NCBI RefSeq assembly: GCF_001708185.1
Contig: NZ_MDDN01000004.1
Span: forward strand, 248,001 to 312,000
Length of the DNA stretch: 64,000 nucleotides
Direction of reading: 5' to 3'
Source of the DNA: Lysinibacillus xylanilyticus
GTDB taxonomy: Bacteria; Bacillota; Bacilli; Bacillales_A; Planococcaceae
Shown: in pieces, positions 51,829-62,076 of the stretch
Numbering within the stretch: position 1 is the first letter of the stretch
Layout: each line of letters begins with the position of its first letter
Notes under the pieces: generated by a model
Database searches by the model: none
Told to the model about the DNA's origin: nothing
Seen by the model: the letters and a program-made list of their open reading frames with translations, nothing else
Translations under genes and position numbers: made by a program

Positions 51829-52620
51829 TTAACTAGCCATCATGTCGATGCGAATCTTGTCTGCAATCATTGCGATAAATTCACTATTTGTCGGCTTCGA
51901 CTTTAAATGATGTACGGTATAACCAAACATCGACGAAATCGATTCATAATTGCCACGATTCCATGCGACCTCAATGGCATGACGAATCGCGCGTTCAACT
52001 CGTGATGGAGTTGTATTGAATTTTTTAGCGATTTCTGGATATAAAATTTTCGTCACAGAGCCTAATAACTCGATATCTTCGAACACCATCTGAATAGCCT
52101 CTCGCAAATAAGAGTATCCTTTAATATGCGCAGGAACGCCGATTTCCTTAATAATAGCTGTGATCGTGCTATCCAATTGATGTTGATTTAATTTTTGAGG
52201 TGCTGCCGGTTGTAAAACACTTGTCTTTTTCGGAAGTGTTGCCTTCTGTCCTGCACAGTTTAAAATCTTTTGAACCAATTGATCAAATTCAAATGGCTTA
52301 AGCATAAAATAGGACGCACCTAAGTCTACAGCCTGTTTCATGACATCTTCTTGACCAAAAGCAGTTAACATTATTACTTGAACAGATGACATTTGTTCAT
52401 TTTGATACATTGACTCCAATACAGCTAACCCGTCAAGATGCGGCATGATAATATCTAGCAGCAAAATATCTGGTTTAAATTCCTCCAACATTTGCAAACA
52501 AACTTTACCATTTGAAGCAGTTGCAATTATTTCAATTTCCGGATGCCCTTGAAAATACTGCTCCATCGTTTTCAATAACTCACGATTATCATCTGCAATT
52601 GCTACTTTTACCTTTGTCAT
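51829..52620 (-). CDS. spo0A: Sporulation master regulator Spo0A
   Basis: A 263-residue response regulator. In the receiver domain (1-125), acidic ADDN lies at 9-12, the phosphorylated Asp is D56 in LLLDIIMPH, and Lys is in MLKPFEF. The effector domain (about 145-263) includes [16 protein letters not shown] and the recognition helix region [20 protein letters not shown], the sigma-A activator/0A-box binding surface. It controls entry into sporulation and many stationary-phase genes. ATG 52620 follows AGGAGG. TGTCGAA-type boxes upstream suggest autoregulation. It follows spoIVB in the conserved order, with a hairpin between them. Confidence 0.98.
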   Translation of the reverse strand: MTKVKVAIADDNRELLKTMEQYFQGHPEIEIIATASNGKVCLQMLEEFKPDILLLDIIMPHLDGLAVLESMYQNEQMSSVQVIMLTAFGQEDVMKQAVDLGASYFMLKPFEFDQLVQKILNCAGQKATLPKKTSVLQPAAPQKLNQHQLDSTITAIIKEIGVPAHIKGYSYLREAIQMVFEDIELLGSVTKILYPEIAKKFNTTPSRVERAIRHAIEVAWNRGNYESISSMFGYTVHHLKSKPTNSEFIAMIADKIRIDMMAS

Positions 52621-52705
52621 TTCAATTCCTCCTTCTGAACTTTGCTTTGAATCACCACAAAGCGTCACACTACCCCTTATGCATTTTTTAGCACACTGTG
52701 GAAGT

Positions 52706-52784
52706 TTCGACATTTTTGTTTTAAAAACCTTTTCTATTTCCAAAAATGAGTATGTAGTCCGATAATTTCTTTTTTTATCGACAA
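52706..52784 (-). promoter_or_regulatory. Candidate 0A boxes upstream of spo0A
   Basis: On the minus strand TGTCGAA occurs at 52706-52712, a perfect match to the 0A-box core, and TTGTCGAT at 52777-52784 matches with one difference. Both lie within 165 bases of the spo0A start, as expected for autoregulation. Confidence 0.55.
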
Positions 52785-52931
52785 GTTATGATAAATATTA
52801 ACAAATCGTTGTTTGCTACTACTAATTATTTTAGTGAAAAAATTGAGATATAACTACAGTTTTTTTAAAGAATCGCTAATCCCTTCATAAATAAACGAAA
52901 TACTTGGAGAACGAAATAATAAATAGCACTT

Positions 52932-52980
52932 TCATGAAAGAATGGAGCCGCCATATGGTATGGTAGCTCCATTCTTTCAT
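52932..52980 (-). terminator. Long perfect hairpin after spoIVB
   Basis: CATGAAAGAATGGAGC pairs perfectly over 16 bp with GCTCCATTCTTTCATG, and the loop contains CCATATGG. The spoIVB stop codon is inside the stem. There is no T-run on the minus strand, so it may stabilise or slow rather than terminate the transcript. Confidence 0.6.
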
Positions 52981-53924
52981 GATGATTTTTTTAACATTTC
53001 TGCTACTGTAATTGCTGCGCCTTTTTTAGGTTCCTCCACAAACATATGTGTAACTGCACCTACAAAACGACCGTCTTGAATGATAGGACTGCCACTCATT
53101 CCCTGCAAAATACCACCTGTTTTTTTAATGAGCTTTTCATCAGATACTATGAATTCAAGGCGTTCATTTTCGACCTTTGTTATTTCAATTGTAAAAGTTT
53201 CCACCTTACTGCCCTCGATCGCGGTGTAAATTTCAGCTTTCCCTTTCTTTATATCCTTTTCATGCATAATTTCAATTGCTTTAGGCAAACTTTGTGGATA
53301 ACCGTCTTCCCAACGGCCAAAAATTCCATAAACTGTATTTTTATCTATACTCCCTAATCGTTCCTGATGTTTTTTAATGGAGGATATTTTATAGCCGGGT
53401 TGACCAGGTATGCTTTTACGAATTTGTTGAATCGAAGCTAAGAAAATGGAACCAGCATGAAAAACAGGGGCTTCTTGTAAGGTTGAATCGACGATTTGAT
53501 GGCCTAATGCACCGTAATTTTTTGTCTCTGGATCAATGTATGTCAATGTTCCTACTCCATCTGTTTCATCTTTTAAAAATGAAATAACATGTTTTGCTTC
53601 TTTCTCCTGTAAATCCAGCGTTATTTCTTTTCCTTCACTTTTTATCGTCCATTTCTGTTGTCCCTGCTGAGCAACAGCTTTTTTGGCGTCTGCAAGTGTT
53701 TTTACAGAAATATCATTTATTTTTTCAATAACAGCGCCTCCCTTCATCCATTGATTGGAAGCTAATAGCACATCATGCGCTACGAAAACATGTGATAACT
53801 GAAGTTGAATTCCAATTGCTTCGCCCATCGGAATAAGCTTTTTGGCGGCAAAAGCCTGTACGGGCATGAACAATAAAACGATGAGCATAGGCAAAATGAC
53901 AAATTGACGCCAACGACGATACAT
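52977..53924 (-). CDS. spoIVB: SpoIVB sporulation signalling serine protease (short form)
   Basis: A 315-residue member of peptidase family S55, which is secreted from the forespore and triggers pro-sigma-K processing. It starts with a signal/anchor helix (FVILPMLIVLLFMPVQAFA). A small PDZ region follows (about 38-105, MKGGAVIEKINDISV). The protease part has YGALGHQIVD with the catalytic His and GILQGMSGSPIIQDGRFVGA with the catalytic Ser, then AVTHMFV. B. subtilis SpoIVB is about 425 residues; here roughly 70 residues between the anchor and PDZ are absent, and the PDZ is reduced. ATG 53924 follows AAGGAGGTG; the ATG at 53942 lies before that site and is not used. Confidence 0.94.
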   Translation of the reverse strand: MYRRWRQFVILPMLIVLLFMPVQAFAAKKLIPMGEAIGIQLQLSHVFVAHDVLLASNQWMKGGAVIEKINDISVKTLADAKKAVAQQGQQKWTIKSEGKEITLDLQEKEAKHVISFLKDETDGVGTLTYIDPETKNYGALGHQIVDSTLQEAPVFHAGSIFLASIQQIRKSIPGQPGYKISSIKKHQERLGSIDKNTVYGIFGRWEDGYPQSLPKAIEIMHEKDIKKGKAEIYTAIEGSKVETFTIEITKVENERLEFIVSDEKLIKKTGGILQGMSGSPIIQDGRFVGAVTHMFVEEPKKGAAITVAEMLKKSS

Positions 53925-54005
53925 ACGACACCTCCTTTTCATTTTTGTCTTTTTACTATGTGTTGTTGTGGCATTCTTATAAGCGGTAAATATTTGTGCA
54001 AAAAG

Positions 54006-54042
54006 AAAAAAACCAGAAACAACGGAGCTGTTTCTGATTTTC
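54006..54042 (-). terminator. Terminator of recN
   Basis: CCAGAAACA pairs with TGTTTCTG around a short loop. On the minus strand seven T follow. Confidence 0.85.
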
Positions 54043-54046
54043 TTCG

Positions 54047-55738
54047 CTATCTCATTTGTTTTTTTCGTTCATTAGCCATATTTAACAGCTCTGTAGCGTG
54101 CTGCAAAGTTAACTCTGTAATTTCTGCTCCAGATATCATCCGGCTTACTTCTTCAATACGTGCATCTGTATCTATTTCCAACAATGACGTAAATGTTCGA
54201 TCATGTTCGACTTCTTTTTTAATAAAATAATGATGATCTGCCATCGCAGCCACTTGTGGTAAATGCGAAATACACAAAACTTGAGAGTTGATGGATATTG
54301 CTGCAATTTTTTCTGCAATTGCTTGCGCTACACGACCGCTTACACCTGTATCTACCTCATCAAAAATAATGGACGTTATGCCATTAGAGGAAGAGAAAAT
54401 CGTCTTTAGTGCAAGCATCATTCGCGATAACTCTCCACCAGAAGCAATTTTCGGTAAAGATTTTGGTGGCTCTCCTACATTCGTTGAAATATAGAAAATT
54501 ACTTGGTCTTTACCATTCGCATCAAAATAAGGCAACTCATCAAAATTAACAATAAATTTTGCTTTTTCCATATGTAATTCACGTAGTTCAGCCATAATAG
54601 CTTCACTTAAATTATGTGCAGCAGCCTTTCGAACAGTAGAAAGTTCTGCAGCAAGCTCATTTAGCACCACTTCCATTTTCAGTAATTTTTGTTCTTTTAC
54701 TTGCAAAATTTCATCGCGATTTAAGAGCTCATTTAGCTCTGTTTTAATTTTATCATAATACGCTAATATCTCTTCGATTGTTGAACCATATTTGCGCTTC
54801 AAATTTTGTAGTAAGGCTAAACGTTGCTCCACCTCATTTAAACGTGCTGGATCAAATTCTAATTCATCTAACACATTTTTAACTTGGTAAGCTGCATCCT
54901 GTAATGCATAAAATGCAGTAGTGACAGATTCTGAAGCCTCTTTAAATTGCTCGTCAACGTTTGCAGCATCTTCTAAGGCGCCCATTGCATTGCCAATCCA
55001 GTCAAGGCCCTTTGATTCACCTTGAATAGCTTCATATGCTGCATTTGAACGTTCAAAAATCTTATTGAAATTCATAAGACGACGACGTTCATCAAGAAGC
55101 TCATCTTCCTCGCCAAGCTTTAATTTGGCATCCTCTAGCTCTTTCATTTGGAACTGGTACAAATCAATACGCTGTGCCATTAACTGTTCATCAATCGAAA
55201 TCGAAGCTAATTCTTTTTTAAGTGAACGATATTCATCATACTGGGAACCGTACAAGTCTTGAATTGGTGTAAGTTGTTCCTCGGCAAAGTGGTCAAGCAA
55301 ATAGATATGCTGTTTCTCATCCATGAGTTCTTGGTTTTCATGCTGTCCATGAATATCGATGAGGCTAGCTCCAATCTCACGTAGTACAGACAATGGCACA
55401 AGCTTACCGTTTACACGACAAACACTTTTACCAGAATCATTTAAATCACGGCGCAAAATAATCGTATCTTCTTCAATTTCAATGCCTGCATCTTCAAGTT
55501 TCTTATAAACAGGATGCCCAGAACTCGAAATTTGAAATAAACCACCTAATTCAGCCTTTTTAGCTCCATGACGAATAAATTCAGAATTCCCTCGGCCGCC
55601 AGCAAGTAAATGCACTGCATCTATAATAATTGATTTTCCTGCACCTGTTTCACCTGTTAAAACAGTTAAACCACCTGAAAAGCTAACTGTTAAATCCTCA
55701 ATAATGGCAAAGTTTCGAATACTAAGCTCTCTTAACAC
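54047..55738 (-). CDS. recN: DNA repair protein RecN
   Basis: A 563-residue SMC-like ATPase acting early in double-strand-break repair. TVLTGETGAGKSIIIDAV is Walker A, and long coiled coils (about 150-370) flank a hinge-like centre. LPKIASGGELSRMMLALK is the ABC signature, SIIFDEVDTGVSGRVAQAI is Walker B/D-loop, and CISHLPQVAAMADHH is the switch region. The start is GTG 55738, with GAGGTGA 9 bases upstream. It follows ahrC with about 35 bases between, in the conserved ahrC-recN order. Confidence 0.97.
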   Translation of the reverse strand: MLRELSIRNFAIIEDLTVSFSGGLTVLTGETGAGKSIIIDAVHLLAGGRGNSEFIRHGAKKAELGGLFQISSSGHPVYKKLEDAGIEIEEDTIILRRDLNDSGKSVCRVNGKLVPLSVLREIGASLIDIHGQHENQELMDEKQHIYLLDHFAEEQLTPIQDLYGSQYDEYRSLKKELASISIDEQLMAQRIDLYQFQMKELEDAKLKLGEEDELLDERRRLMNFNKIFERSNAAYEAIQGESKGLDWIGNAMGALEDAANVDEQFKEASESVTTAFYALQDAAYQVKNVLDELEFDPARLNEVEQRLALLQNLKRKYGSTIEEILAYYDKIKTELNELLNRDEILQVKEQKLLKMEVVLNELAAELSTVRKAAAHNLSEAIMAELRELHMEKAKFIVNFDELPYFDANGKDQVIFYISTNVGEPPKSLPKIASGGELSRMMLALKTIFSSSNGITSIIFDEVDTGVSGRVAQAIAEKIAAISINSQVLCISHLPQVAAMADHHYFIKKEVEHDRTFTSLLEIDTDARIEEVSRMISGAEITELTLQHATELLNMANERKKQMR

Positions 55739-55773
55739 AAAATGTCACCTCTGTATCAAATTACCTTGCTATT

Positions 55774-56223
55774 TTATAGCATGTCTAATAAGCGATTTTT
55801 TGTATTTTCACGCTCATTTTCATCACGACAAATAATTAAAATAGTATCATCTCCAGAAATAGTACCTAAAATTTCTGGCCAATCTAAATGGTCAAGCAGT
55901 GACGCAATCGCATTTGCATTACCTGGAAGAGCCTTCATTACTAAAAAGTGAGATGCACCATCAATGCTGACAAAAGCATCAGCCAACGCACGATGTAATT
56001 TTTGTACAGGATTGAAACGTTGATCTGCGGGCAAACTATATTTATAGCGTCCATCTTGTAATGGCACTTTCACAAGATGAAGTTCTTTTATATCTCGTGA
56101 TACCGTTGCTTGTGTCACATTATAGCCTGCATCCTTTAAAAAATCGACTAAATCATCTTGTGTTTCAATTTCATGATTGGCAATAATATCCCGAATTCGT
56201 ATATGTCTTTGTCCTTTATTCAT
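55774..56223 (-). CDS. argR: Arginine repressor
   Basis: A 149-residue hexameric regulator of arginine synthesis and catabolism (AhrC in B. subtilis, same length). The N-terminal winged helix has [20 protein letters not shown] and the recognition segment [14 protein letters not shown]. The C-terminal domain has [20 protein letters not shown] and [13 protein letters not shown], where the GDD contributes to arginine binding. ATG 56223 follows GAGGTG; an in-frame GTG at 56232 is part of that ribosome site. It lies between yqxC and recN on the same strand, as in Bacillus. Confidence 0.96.
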   Translation of the reverse strand: MNKGQRHIRIRDIIANHEIETQDDLVDFLKDAGYNVTQATVSRDIKELHLVKVPLQDGRYKYSLPADQRFNPVQKLHRALADAFVSIDGASHFLVMKALPGNANAIASLLDHLDWPEILGTISGDDTILIICRDENERENTKNRLLDML

Positions 56224-56291
56224 GTTGGTCACCTCTTATAAATAGTTAGTTATTTGTATATTCACACTACCATTTTAAACAGCAAAGCACA

Positions 56292-56325
56292 AGAAAAAAC
56301 ACGGCTCTGTATACGAGCACGTGTT
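56292..56325 (-). terminator. Terminator at the end of yqxC
   Basis: AACACG-GCTC pairs with GAGC-A-CGTGTT with one bulge, and six T follow on the minus strand. The stem reaches the yqxC stop codon. Confidence 0.75.
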
Positions 56326-57142
56326 ATTTCAGTGCACTATGCGCTTCTTCAACGAGTGCATTAAAAGCTGTATATGCAGGGATTTCTTCATGATCAATAG
56401 GATTCACTAAATGGAATAAAAATTCAATATTCCCCTCTCCTCCTGTAATTGGAGAAAACGAAGCATCCTTAACGACAAAGCCAACCTCCGTTGCCATTGC
56501 AGCTGTTTTTTCTAAAACTTCTAGATGTACTTTTTTATCGCGGACAATACCTTTTTTACCGACATTCTCTTTTCCAGCTTCAAACTGGGGCTTTACTAGC
56601 GCCATTACATCGCCACCTGGCATTAACAGCGTTTTTAAGACAGGTAAAATCAGCGATAATGAAATAAAGCTGACATCAATTGTTGCAAAGTCTGGTAAGC
56701 CTTCTGTTAAATCTGGCGCTGTTGTATAACGGAAATTTGTTTTTTCCATTACGGTTACACGTTCATCAGAGCGAATTTTCCAAGCTAATTGGTTGGAACC
56801 AACATCTAATGCATAGCAGTGTCTTGCGCCATGCTGTAAAGCACAGTCTGTAAAACCGCCTGTAGAGGAGCCAATATCGAGCATTAGCTTCCCTTCTACA
56901 GACATATCAAAAATTTGCAGTGCCTTTTCTAGCTTTAAGCCACCACGACTAACATATTTTAAATCAGAACCTTTTACTTGCAGTGGTGCGTCTATTGCTA
57001 TTTTCTCCCCCGCCTTATCGATGCGAGTTTCATTAGAAAAAACAAGCCCTGCCATAATAGAGCGCTTTGCTTTTTCACGTGTTTCACATAGCCCACGCTC
57101 TACAAGTAAAATGTCTACACGTTCTTTCGGATTTTTTGTCAT
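56324..57142 (-). CDS. TlyA-family rRNA methyltransferase (YqxC)
   Basis: A 272-residue protein. An N-terminal S4 RNA-binding domain (ERVDILLVERGLCETREKAK to about residue 65) is followed by an FtsJ-like SAM methyltransferase domain: MLDIGSSTGGFTDCALQHGA is the SAM motif I, DVGSNQLAW and VKPQFEAGKENVGKKG are further motifs. Homologues methylate ribosomal RNA 2'-O positions; the old label hemolysin is misleading. Its ATG shares one base with the dxs stop (TAATG), so the two are translationally coupled in the dxs-yqxC operon. Confidence 0.94.
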   Translation of the reverse strand: MTKNPKERVDILLVERGLCETREKAKRSIMAGLVFSNETRIDKAGEKIAIDAPLQVKGSDLKYVSRGGLKLEKALQIFDMSVEGKLMLDIGSSTGGFTDCALQHGARHCYALDVGSNQLAWKIRSDERVTVMEKTNFRYTTAPDLTEGLPDFATIDVSFISLSLILPVLKTLLMPGGDVMALVKPQFEAGKENVGKKGIVRDKKVHLEVLEKTAAMATEVGFVVKDASFSPITGGEGNIEFLFHLVNPIDHEEIPAYTAFNALVEEAHSALK

Positions 57143-59043
57143 TATTTATTCAAACCTACTTGCTGTTTTTGTTGAAGTAACACTTGCATACGTGCCACTG
57201 TATCTTCAGCCGTCATATGAATTTCAGCGAGTAGCTGATCTACATTGCCATGCTCAATAAATTGATCTGGGATACCCATACGATCGATCAGTGCACCTAA
57301 ATAGCCATGGTCATGGGCAAATTCTAATACTCCGCTACCAAAGCCACCTTGTAGAACTGCTTCTTCAATCGTTAATATTGGCTTACGACTAGATAATAAA
57401 CGATGGAGCATATCCTCATCCATCGGTTTAATGAAACGAGCATTAACTACTTCTATCTCCACACCTTGCTGTGCTAGCATATTGGCCGCTTCCATTGCCA
57501 TTGGAATCGTTGTACCAAAGGTTAAAATCGTTGCATCTTTACCTTCACGTAATACTTCCCAGCTGCCAATCGGTAAAGTTATTAGCTCATCATCTAACGG
57601 AACACCTACCCCATTACCTCGTGGATAACGTAACGCAATTGGACCGCCATCATAGTCAATAGCTGTTTTTACCATATGCTGACCTTCATTTTCATCCTTT
57701 GGCATCATAATTGTCATATTTGGGATATGACGAAGGAAAGCAATATCAAATACACCTTGATGTGTTTCACCATCTGCGCCAACTAAGCCAGCACGATCAA
57801 TCCCGATAAAGACATTCATGTTTGGACGAGCGATATCATGCAGTACTTGATCATAGGCACGTTGAAGGAATGTTGAATAAATAGCTAAAAACGGCTTCAT
57901 TTTTTGTGTTGCTAGACCGGCCGCCATCGTAGCTGCATGTTGTTCAGCAATCCCTACATCAAAGAAACGTTCTGGGAAATCCTTTTGAATTCCTTGTAAT
58001 TTCGAGCCTACTGGCATTGCAGGAGTTATTGTGACTACTCGTTTATCCTCATGTGCAATTTTGCGAACAGTCTCAGCAATCAAACTACTCCATGCAGGAC
58101 CTTTTGCTTCTGATTTTACAAAGGCACCATTGTCAATCTTATAAGGGCCTGTACCATGCCAATTACCAATGGTATCTTCTTCAGCAGGTTTATAACCTTT
58201 GCCTTTTTTCGTAATAACATGAACGAGCACTGGGCCTTTTACTTTTTTAGCTTGTGATAATGATGCCTCAAGAGCATCAAAATCATGTCCGTCAATCGGT
58301 CCTAGATATTTAAAACCTAACTCCTCAAAGAACACACCTGATACCACTAAATATTTTAAGCTATCTTTTAAGCGCTCAGCAGTTGAAGCAAGCTTACCAC
58401 CAAGCAAAGGAATTTTATTAATTAGAGATTCCAGTTCTTCTTTTGCTTTTGAATATTCCTTGGCTGTACGAAGACGTCCTAGTACACCGTGTAACGCTCC
58501 GACGTTTGGAGCGATTGACATTTCATTATCATTTAAAATGACAATCATATTTGTTTTGGCGTGGCCAATATGGTTTAATGCCTCAAGCGCCATACCGCCA
58601 GTTAACGCTCCATCTCCAATAATTGGTATCACGAAATTCTTTTCATTTTTAATATCACGTGCTGCAGCCATACCCATGGCTCCTGACAAAGATGTCGAGC
58701 TATGACCTGTTTCCCACTCATCATGTTCACTCTCCACAAGCTTTGGAAAACCACAAAGCCCTTGAAACTGACGTAATGTGTCAAATTGACTCGCACGACC
58801 TGTCAAAATTTTGTGCACGTAAGCTTGGTGGCCTACATCCCATAAAAACTTATCTTGCGGACTGTCAAACATTTTATGGAGCATAATCGTTAACTCCACA
58901 ACACCTAGGTTCGGCCCGATATGACCGCCTGTGACAGAACATTTTTCGATTAAGAAAGTACGAATTTCTTGTGCAAGTTGCTCAAGACCCTTCTTATCTA
59001 AGTTTTTTAAAAAGGATGGACTAGTAATTTTATTTAAATCCAC
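57142..59043 (-). CDS. dxs: 1-deoxy-D-xylulose-5-phosphate synthase
   Basis: A 633-residue thiamine-diphosphate enzyme joining pyruvate and glyceraldehyde 3-phosphate, the first step of the non-mevalonate isoprenoid pathway. It has [28 protein letters not shown], the cofactor motif [16 protein letters not shown] continuing to [16 protein letters not shown], and the C-terminal [18 protein letters not shown]. The frame is open to an ATG at 59076, but GTG 59043 matches the length of B. subtilis Dxs and has AAGGTG upstream. It is downstream of ispA with 164 bases between. Confidence 0.96.
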   Translation of the reverse strand: MDLNKITSPSFLKNLDKKGLEQLAQEIRTFLIEKCSVTGGHIGPNLGVVELTIMLHKMFDSPQDKFLWDVGHQAYVHKILTGRASQFDTLRQFQGLCGFPKLVESEHDEWETGHSSTSLSGAMGMAAARDIKNEKNFVIPIIGDGALTGGMALEALNHIGHAKTNMIVILNDNEMSIAPNVGALHGVLGRLRTAKEYSKAKEELESLINKIPLLGGKLASTAERLKDSLKYLVVSGVFFEELGFKYLGPIDGHDFDALEASLSQAKKVKGPVLVHVITKKGKGYKPAEEDTIGNWHGTGPYKIDNGAFVKSEAKGPAWSSLIAETVRKIAHEDKRVVTITPAMPVGSKLQGIQKDFPERFFDVGIAEQHAATMAAGLATQKMKPFLAIYSTFLQRAYDQVLHDIARPNMNVFIGIDRAGLVGADGETHQGVFDIAFLRHIPNMTIMMPKDENEGQHMVKTAIDYDGGPIALRYPRGNGVGVPLDDELITLPIGSWEVLREGKDATILTFGTTIPMAMEAANMLAQQGVEIEVVNARFIKPMDEDMLHRLLSSRKPILTIEEAVLQGGFGSGVLEFAHDHGYLGALIDRMGIPDQFIEHGNVDQLLAEIHMTAEDTVARMQVLLQQKQQVGLNK

Positions 59044-59207
59044 CTTTCTCACACACCTTTTCAATAAATTATTCACCGTAATTGTGTTTCCACCATTATA
59101 ACAGTGTTATCAATATGCTAAAAGTACGAACACTTTACTGTTTGCACATCGGCAAACGCCCTCACCTATTCTAGCATATTCTTTGCCCTAAACGCCTTGA
59201 TTTTCTC

Positions 59208-60089
59208 CTAGTTTTTACGATGAACAATATAGGCTGCAAACTCACGTAATAAGCTGACCTCTACTTGTAATTTCTCTAACGCGTTAATGGCGTGCTGATA
59301 ATGCTCAGCAAGCTTTTCTTTTGCTCCATCTAAAGATAACAGGGCTGGGTACGTGCTTTTATCACTCGCTACATCCTTACCTGCAGTTTTACCTAGTTCT
59401 TCTGTAGTTCCCTCAATATCTAAAATATCATCTTGAATTTGGAAGGCCAGGCCAATATGATGCGCATATTCCTTTAAAATTGTGCGCTCTTCTTGCGTTA
59501 CATCAGCTAATACAGCTCCAGCTTCAATACTAAATCGTAATAAAGCACCCGTTTTATTAACATGGACATGCTCTAGCTCAGCTAAGTTTAGCTGACGTTT
59601 TTCACCTTCCATATCGAGTACTTGACCTCCAACCATACCTTCTGCACCCGCTGCTTCACTTAAAAGATTGACAAGCTCAATACGTTTTTCAGCTGACACA
59701 TCCATGCGTGCTAAAATGCCAAATGCAAGTGTATTCAAAGCATCCCCTGCAAGTGTCGCTAGTGCTTCACCATATACTTTATGATTTGTCGGCTTACCTC
59801 TACGGAAATCATCATTATCCATGCTTGGTAGATCATCATGAATTAACGAATACGTATGAATCATTTCAATAACTGATCCTACCGTTAACCCTGCCTTCAA
59901 ATTCTTATTATATAGCTCAAGTACAGCCATTACGAAAAGAGGACGAATACGTTTTCCTCCAGCTTTTAATGAATACAGCATCGATTCTTTTAAATCGGCT
60001 GGTGCATCAATTTTCTCAACAAGTGCAAACATTTCAGCTTCAACTTGTGGTATGTTGCTTTCAATAAAATGTTTTAATTGCTCGTTCAT
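59208..60089 (-). CDS. ispA: Farnesyl diphosphate synthase
   Basis: A 293-residue all-helical prenyltransferase condensing isopentenyl and dimethylallyl/geranyl diphosphates. It has the two Asp-rich motifs: LIHDDLPSMDNDDFRRGKPT (first) and FQIQDDILDIEG (second). Residues just before the first motif (IHTYSL) set the product length at C15. ATG 60089 follows GGGAGAG and lies 3 bases after the xseB stop. It links the exonuclease genes to dxs in the conserved xseA-xseB-ispA-dxs arrangement. Confidence 0.96.
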   Translation of the reverse strand: MNEQLKHFIESNIPQVEAEMFALVEKIDAPADLKESMLYSLKAGGKRIRPLFVMAVLELYNKNLKAGLTVGSVIEMIHTYSLIHDDLPSMDNDDFRRGKPTNHKVYGEALATLAGDALNTLAFGILARMDVSAEKRIELVNLLSEAAGAEGMVGGQVLDMEGEKRQLNLAELEHVHVNKTGALLRFSIEAGAVLADVTQEERTILKEYAHHIGLAFQIQDDILDIEGTTEELGKTAGKDVASDKSTYPALLSLDGAKEKLAEHYQHAINALEKLQVEVSLLREFAAYIVHRKN

Positions 60090-60092
60090 TTC

Positions 60093-60326
60093 TTAGTTCT
60101 CTCCCTTTAGTGGATCAAATGCTGTAGTCTCACCTGTCTCTTGGACAATTGAAATTAACTGCTCCTCAGCATGTTGCAGCTTGCTATGGCAAAATTGTGA
60201 TAGCTCCATTCCTTGTTTATATAAATCAATCGCGTTTTCCAATGGCACATCACCTTGCTCTAGCTGGCGGACAATTTCCTCAAGTGCCGTCATGGCTTCT
60301 GCGAATGTTTGTTGTTTCTCTGCCAC
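60093..60326 (-). CDS. xseB: Exodeoxyribonuclease VII small subunit
   Basis: A 77-residue helical-hairpin protein. TFAEAMTALEEIVRQLEQGD and VPLENAIDLYKQGMEL are the diagnostic segments. Several copies wrap the helical stalk of XseA to make the active single-strand exonuclease. The start is GTG 60326 with GAGGAGGA upstream. It is placed between xseA and ispA with gaps of 2 and 3 bases. Confidence 0.95.
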   Translation of the reverse strand: MAEKQQTFAEAMTALEEIVRQLEQGDVPLENAIDLYKQGMELSQFCHSKLQHAEEQLISIVQETGETTAFDPLKGEN

Positions 60327-60328
60327 AA

Positions 60329-61681
60329 TTATTCCTCCTCATTATTTGGCAAAATCTTTACCACATCAGCAATAACCTTCCCATCATGGAAGGAAAGTGT
60401 TAATTGATCATGCGGCTTTACATCAGCGGATGATTTTAACATTTCATTTTCTTTATAAGCTACCGTAAAGCCCCTTGTTAAAATAGCAAGTGGATTCAAT
60501 GCTTCTAAAGTTCTGACAGTTGCTTCAAATTGTTGTTTTTGCTTCGTTACATAATGTGTTGAAGCACGTGTCAATTGTTGGATGCGTGTTTCAAGCTCCC
60601 GTTGATAGAAAGTTAGTGCCTTTTTCGGTGAATGCTGCTCCACCGCACTATGTAATTGCTGGAGCTTTGCAGTTTTCTTCATCACATCAACTTGCATCGC
60701 TTTTTGTAACCCCGATTCAAGCTGTGCTAGCTTTTCCGTAAACGGTCGATATAGACGTTCTGGCATCGACAACGGATAAGATTGTTGGAGTTTATTTAGA
60801 CGCTGCCGTTCAGCCATAAGTTGCGCCCTTACTATTTGATGGAGCTGTGATTTTTGTGTAAGTACACGCTGAAATAAATCCTGTTGATCAGGTACAGCCA
60901 TTTCAGCGGCGGCTGTTGGTGTCGGTGCACGTAAATCAGCTACGTAATCAGCAATAGTTGTATCGGTTTCATGGCCTACCGCACTAATAATAGGTATTCG
61001 ACTACCAAAAATAGCTCGCGCGACAATTTCCTCGTTAAAAGCCCATAAATCTTCTATCGATCCACCACCTCGCCCAACGATAAGAACATCACAATTAGCA
61101 TCAATATTTGCTCGTTCAATATTATGAACAATGTTTGGCCCTGCTTGTGCTCCCTGTACAAGTGTTGGATAAATTAATATTTCAGCAAGCGGATAGCGCC
61201 GCTTTAACGTTGTACAAATATCTCGAATGGCTGCTCCTGTTGTTGATGTTAACACACCAATTTTTTCAGGAAACCTAGGAATCGGTTGTTTCCAGTCTGG
61301 TTTAAAAAGCCCTTCTTTTTGTAACTGCTCTTTTAGTTGGTTAAAGGCAACGAACAAGCTACCAATTCCATCTGGCTGCATTTCCTGTACATATAACTGA
61401 TATGTACCATAGCCTTCGTAAACGTTTACATCTCCACGGATAAATACTTGCATACCTTCCTTTGGTTCAAACGCTAATTTCGTAGCTGCTGTTTTAAACA
61501 TCGTAGCCGCAATTCGCGCTCCATCATCCTTTAAAGTAAAGTAGATATGCCCTGATTGATGAATCTTGACATTCGAAAGTTCTCCCTTTACGTAGACTTC
61601 ACGTAAATGCGGATCAGCATCAAATTTTCGTTTAATATATTTCGTTAATGCTTTCACTGTTAAATAAGAAGCGGATGTCAT
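60329..61681 (-). CDS. xseA: Exodeoxyribonuclease VII large subunit
   Basis: A 450-residue catalytic subunit. The N-terminal OB fold (LTVKALTKYIKRKFD, VYVKGELSNVKIHQSGH) is followed by the nuclease core with VGRGGGSIEDLWAFNEE and SAVGHETDTTIADYVADLRA, then a long helical stalk (about 280-400) that binds XseB, and a small beta C-terminal domain (NPLAILTRGFTVAY). It cuts single-stranded DNA to oligonucleotides in repair. ATG 61681 follows GGAG. It heads the xseA-xseB-ispA operon after a 455-base gap. Confidence 0.96.
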   Translation of the reverse strand: MTSASYLTVKALTKYIKRKFDADPHLREVYVKGELSNVKIHQSGHIYFTLKDDGARIAATMFKTAATKLAFEPKEGMQVFIRGDVNVYEGYGTYQLYVQEMQPDGIGSLFVAFNQLKEQLQKEGLFKPDWKQPIPRFPEKIGVLTSTTGAAIRDICTTLKRRYPLAEILIYPTLVQGAQAGPNIVHNIERANIDANCDVLIVGRGGGSIEDLWAFNEEIVARAIFGSRIPIISAVGHETDTTIADYVADLRAPTPTAAAEMAVPDQQDLFQRVLTQKSQLHQIVRAQLMAERQRLNKLQQSYPLSMPERLYRPFTEKLAQLESGLQKAMQVDVMKKTAKLQQLHSAVEQHSPKKALTFYQRELETRIQQLTRASTHYVTKQKQQFEATVRTLEALNPLAILTRGFTVAYKENEMLKSSADVKPHDQLTLSFHDGKVIADVVKILPNNEEE

Positions 61682-61865
61682 TTTTTCGGCTCCTTTACTA
61701 AAATCAAGTTTTTCACAAAACTACAACTATCATAACATTTTTTATTGCACCTGACGTGCCAAAATGCAGTTTTTGCTAGAAAATACGACTGTCTTTCATA
61801 CTACTGAAAACCTTACTATAACATATCTATTGAATAGAGGCCTTACTATAACTTCTTTAAAACGG

Positions 61866-61925
61866 CTCATCACCATAACGTATGGTTGATTTTCGTTCCG
61901 ACTGGTCGCTTTCCTGGGGGCAAAG
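61866..61925. repeat. Solo copy of the array-flanking element, no array inside
   Basis: CTCATCACCATAACGTAT then GGTTGATTTTCGTTCCGAC and TGGTCGCTTTCCTGGGGGC reproduce the left flank of array E joined directly to its right flank, without any tandem unit. The gap 61682-62136 holds this copy, a second short GGGGTTGATTTC match at 62016, and otherwise AT-rich sequence. Confidence 0.75.
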
Positions 61926-62076
61926 TTATGAGACCTTCATGTTGTTATTAATACTATTATGTCAATGAAATTAAGCTGTCATAATTAAATAAAATATGAA
62001 TCTCCGGCAAAATGAGGGGTTGATTTCACTTAACATGTATCTTCTGACATGACCCAAAAGTTCACAAATAGACAAA

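Noticed and set aside
52621-52743. N-terminal extension of Spo0A.
   Set aside because: AGGAGG lies directly before the ATG at 52620, the receiver domain begins there, and the extension covers a 0A box.
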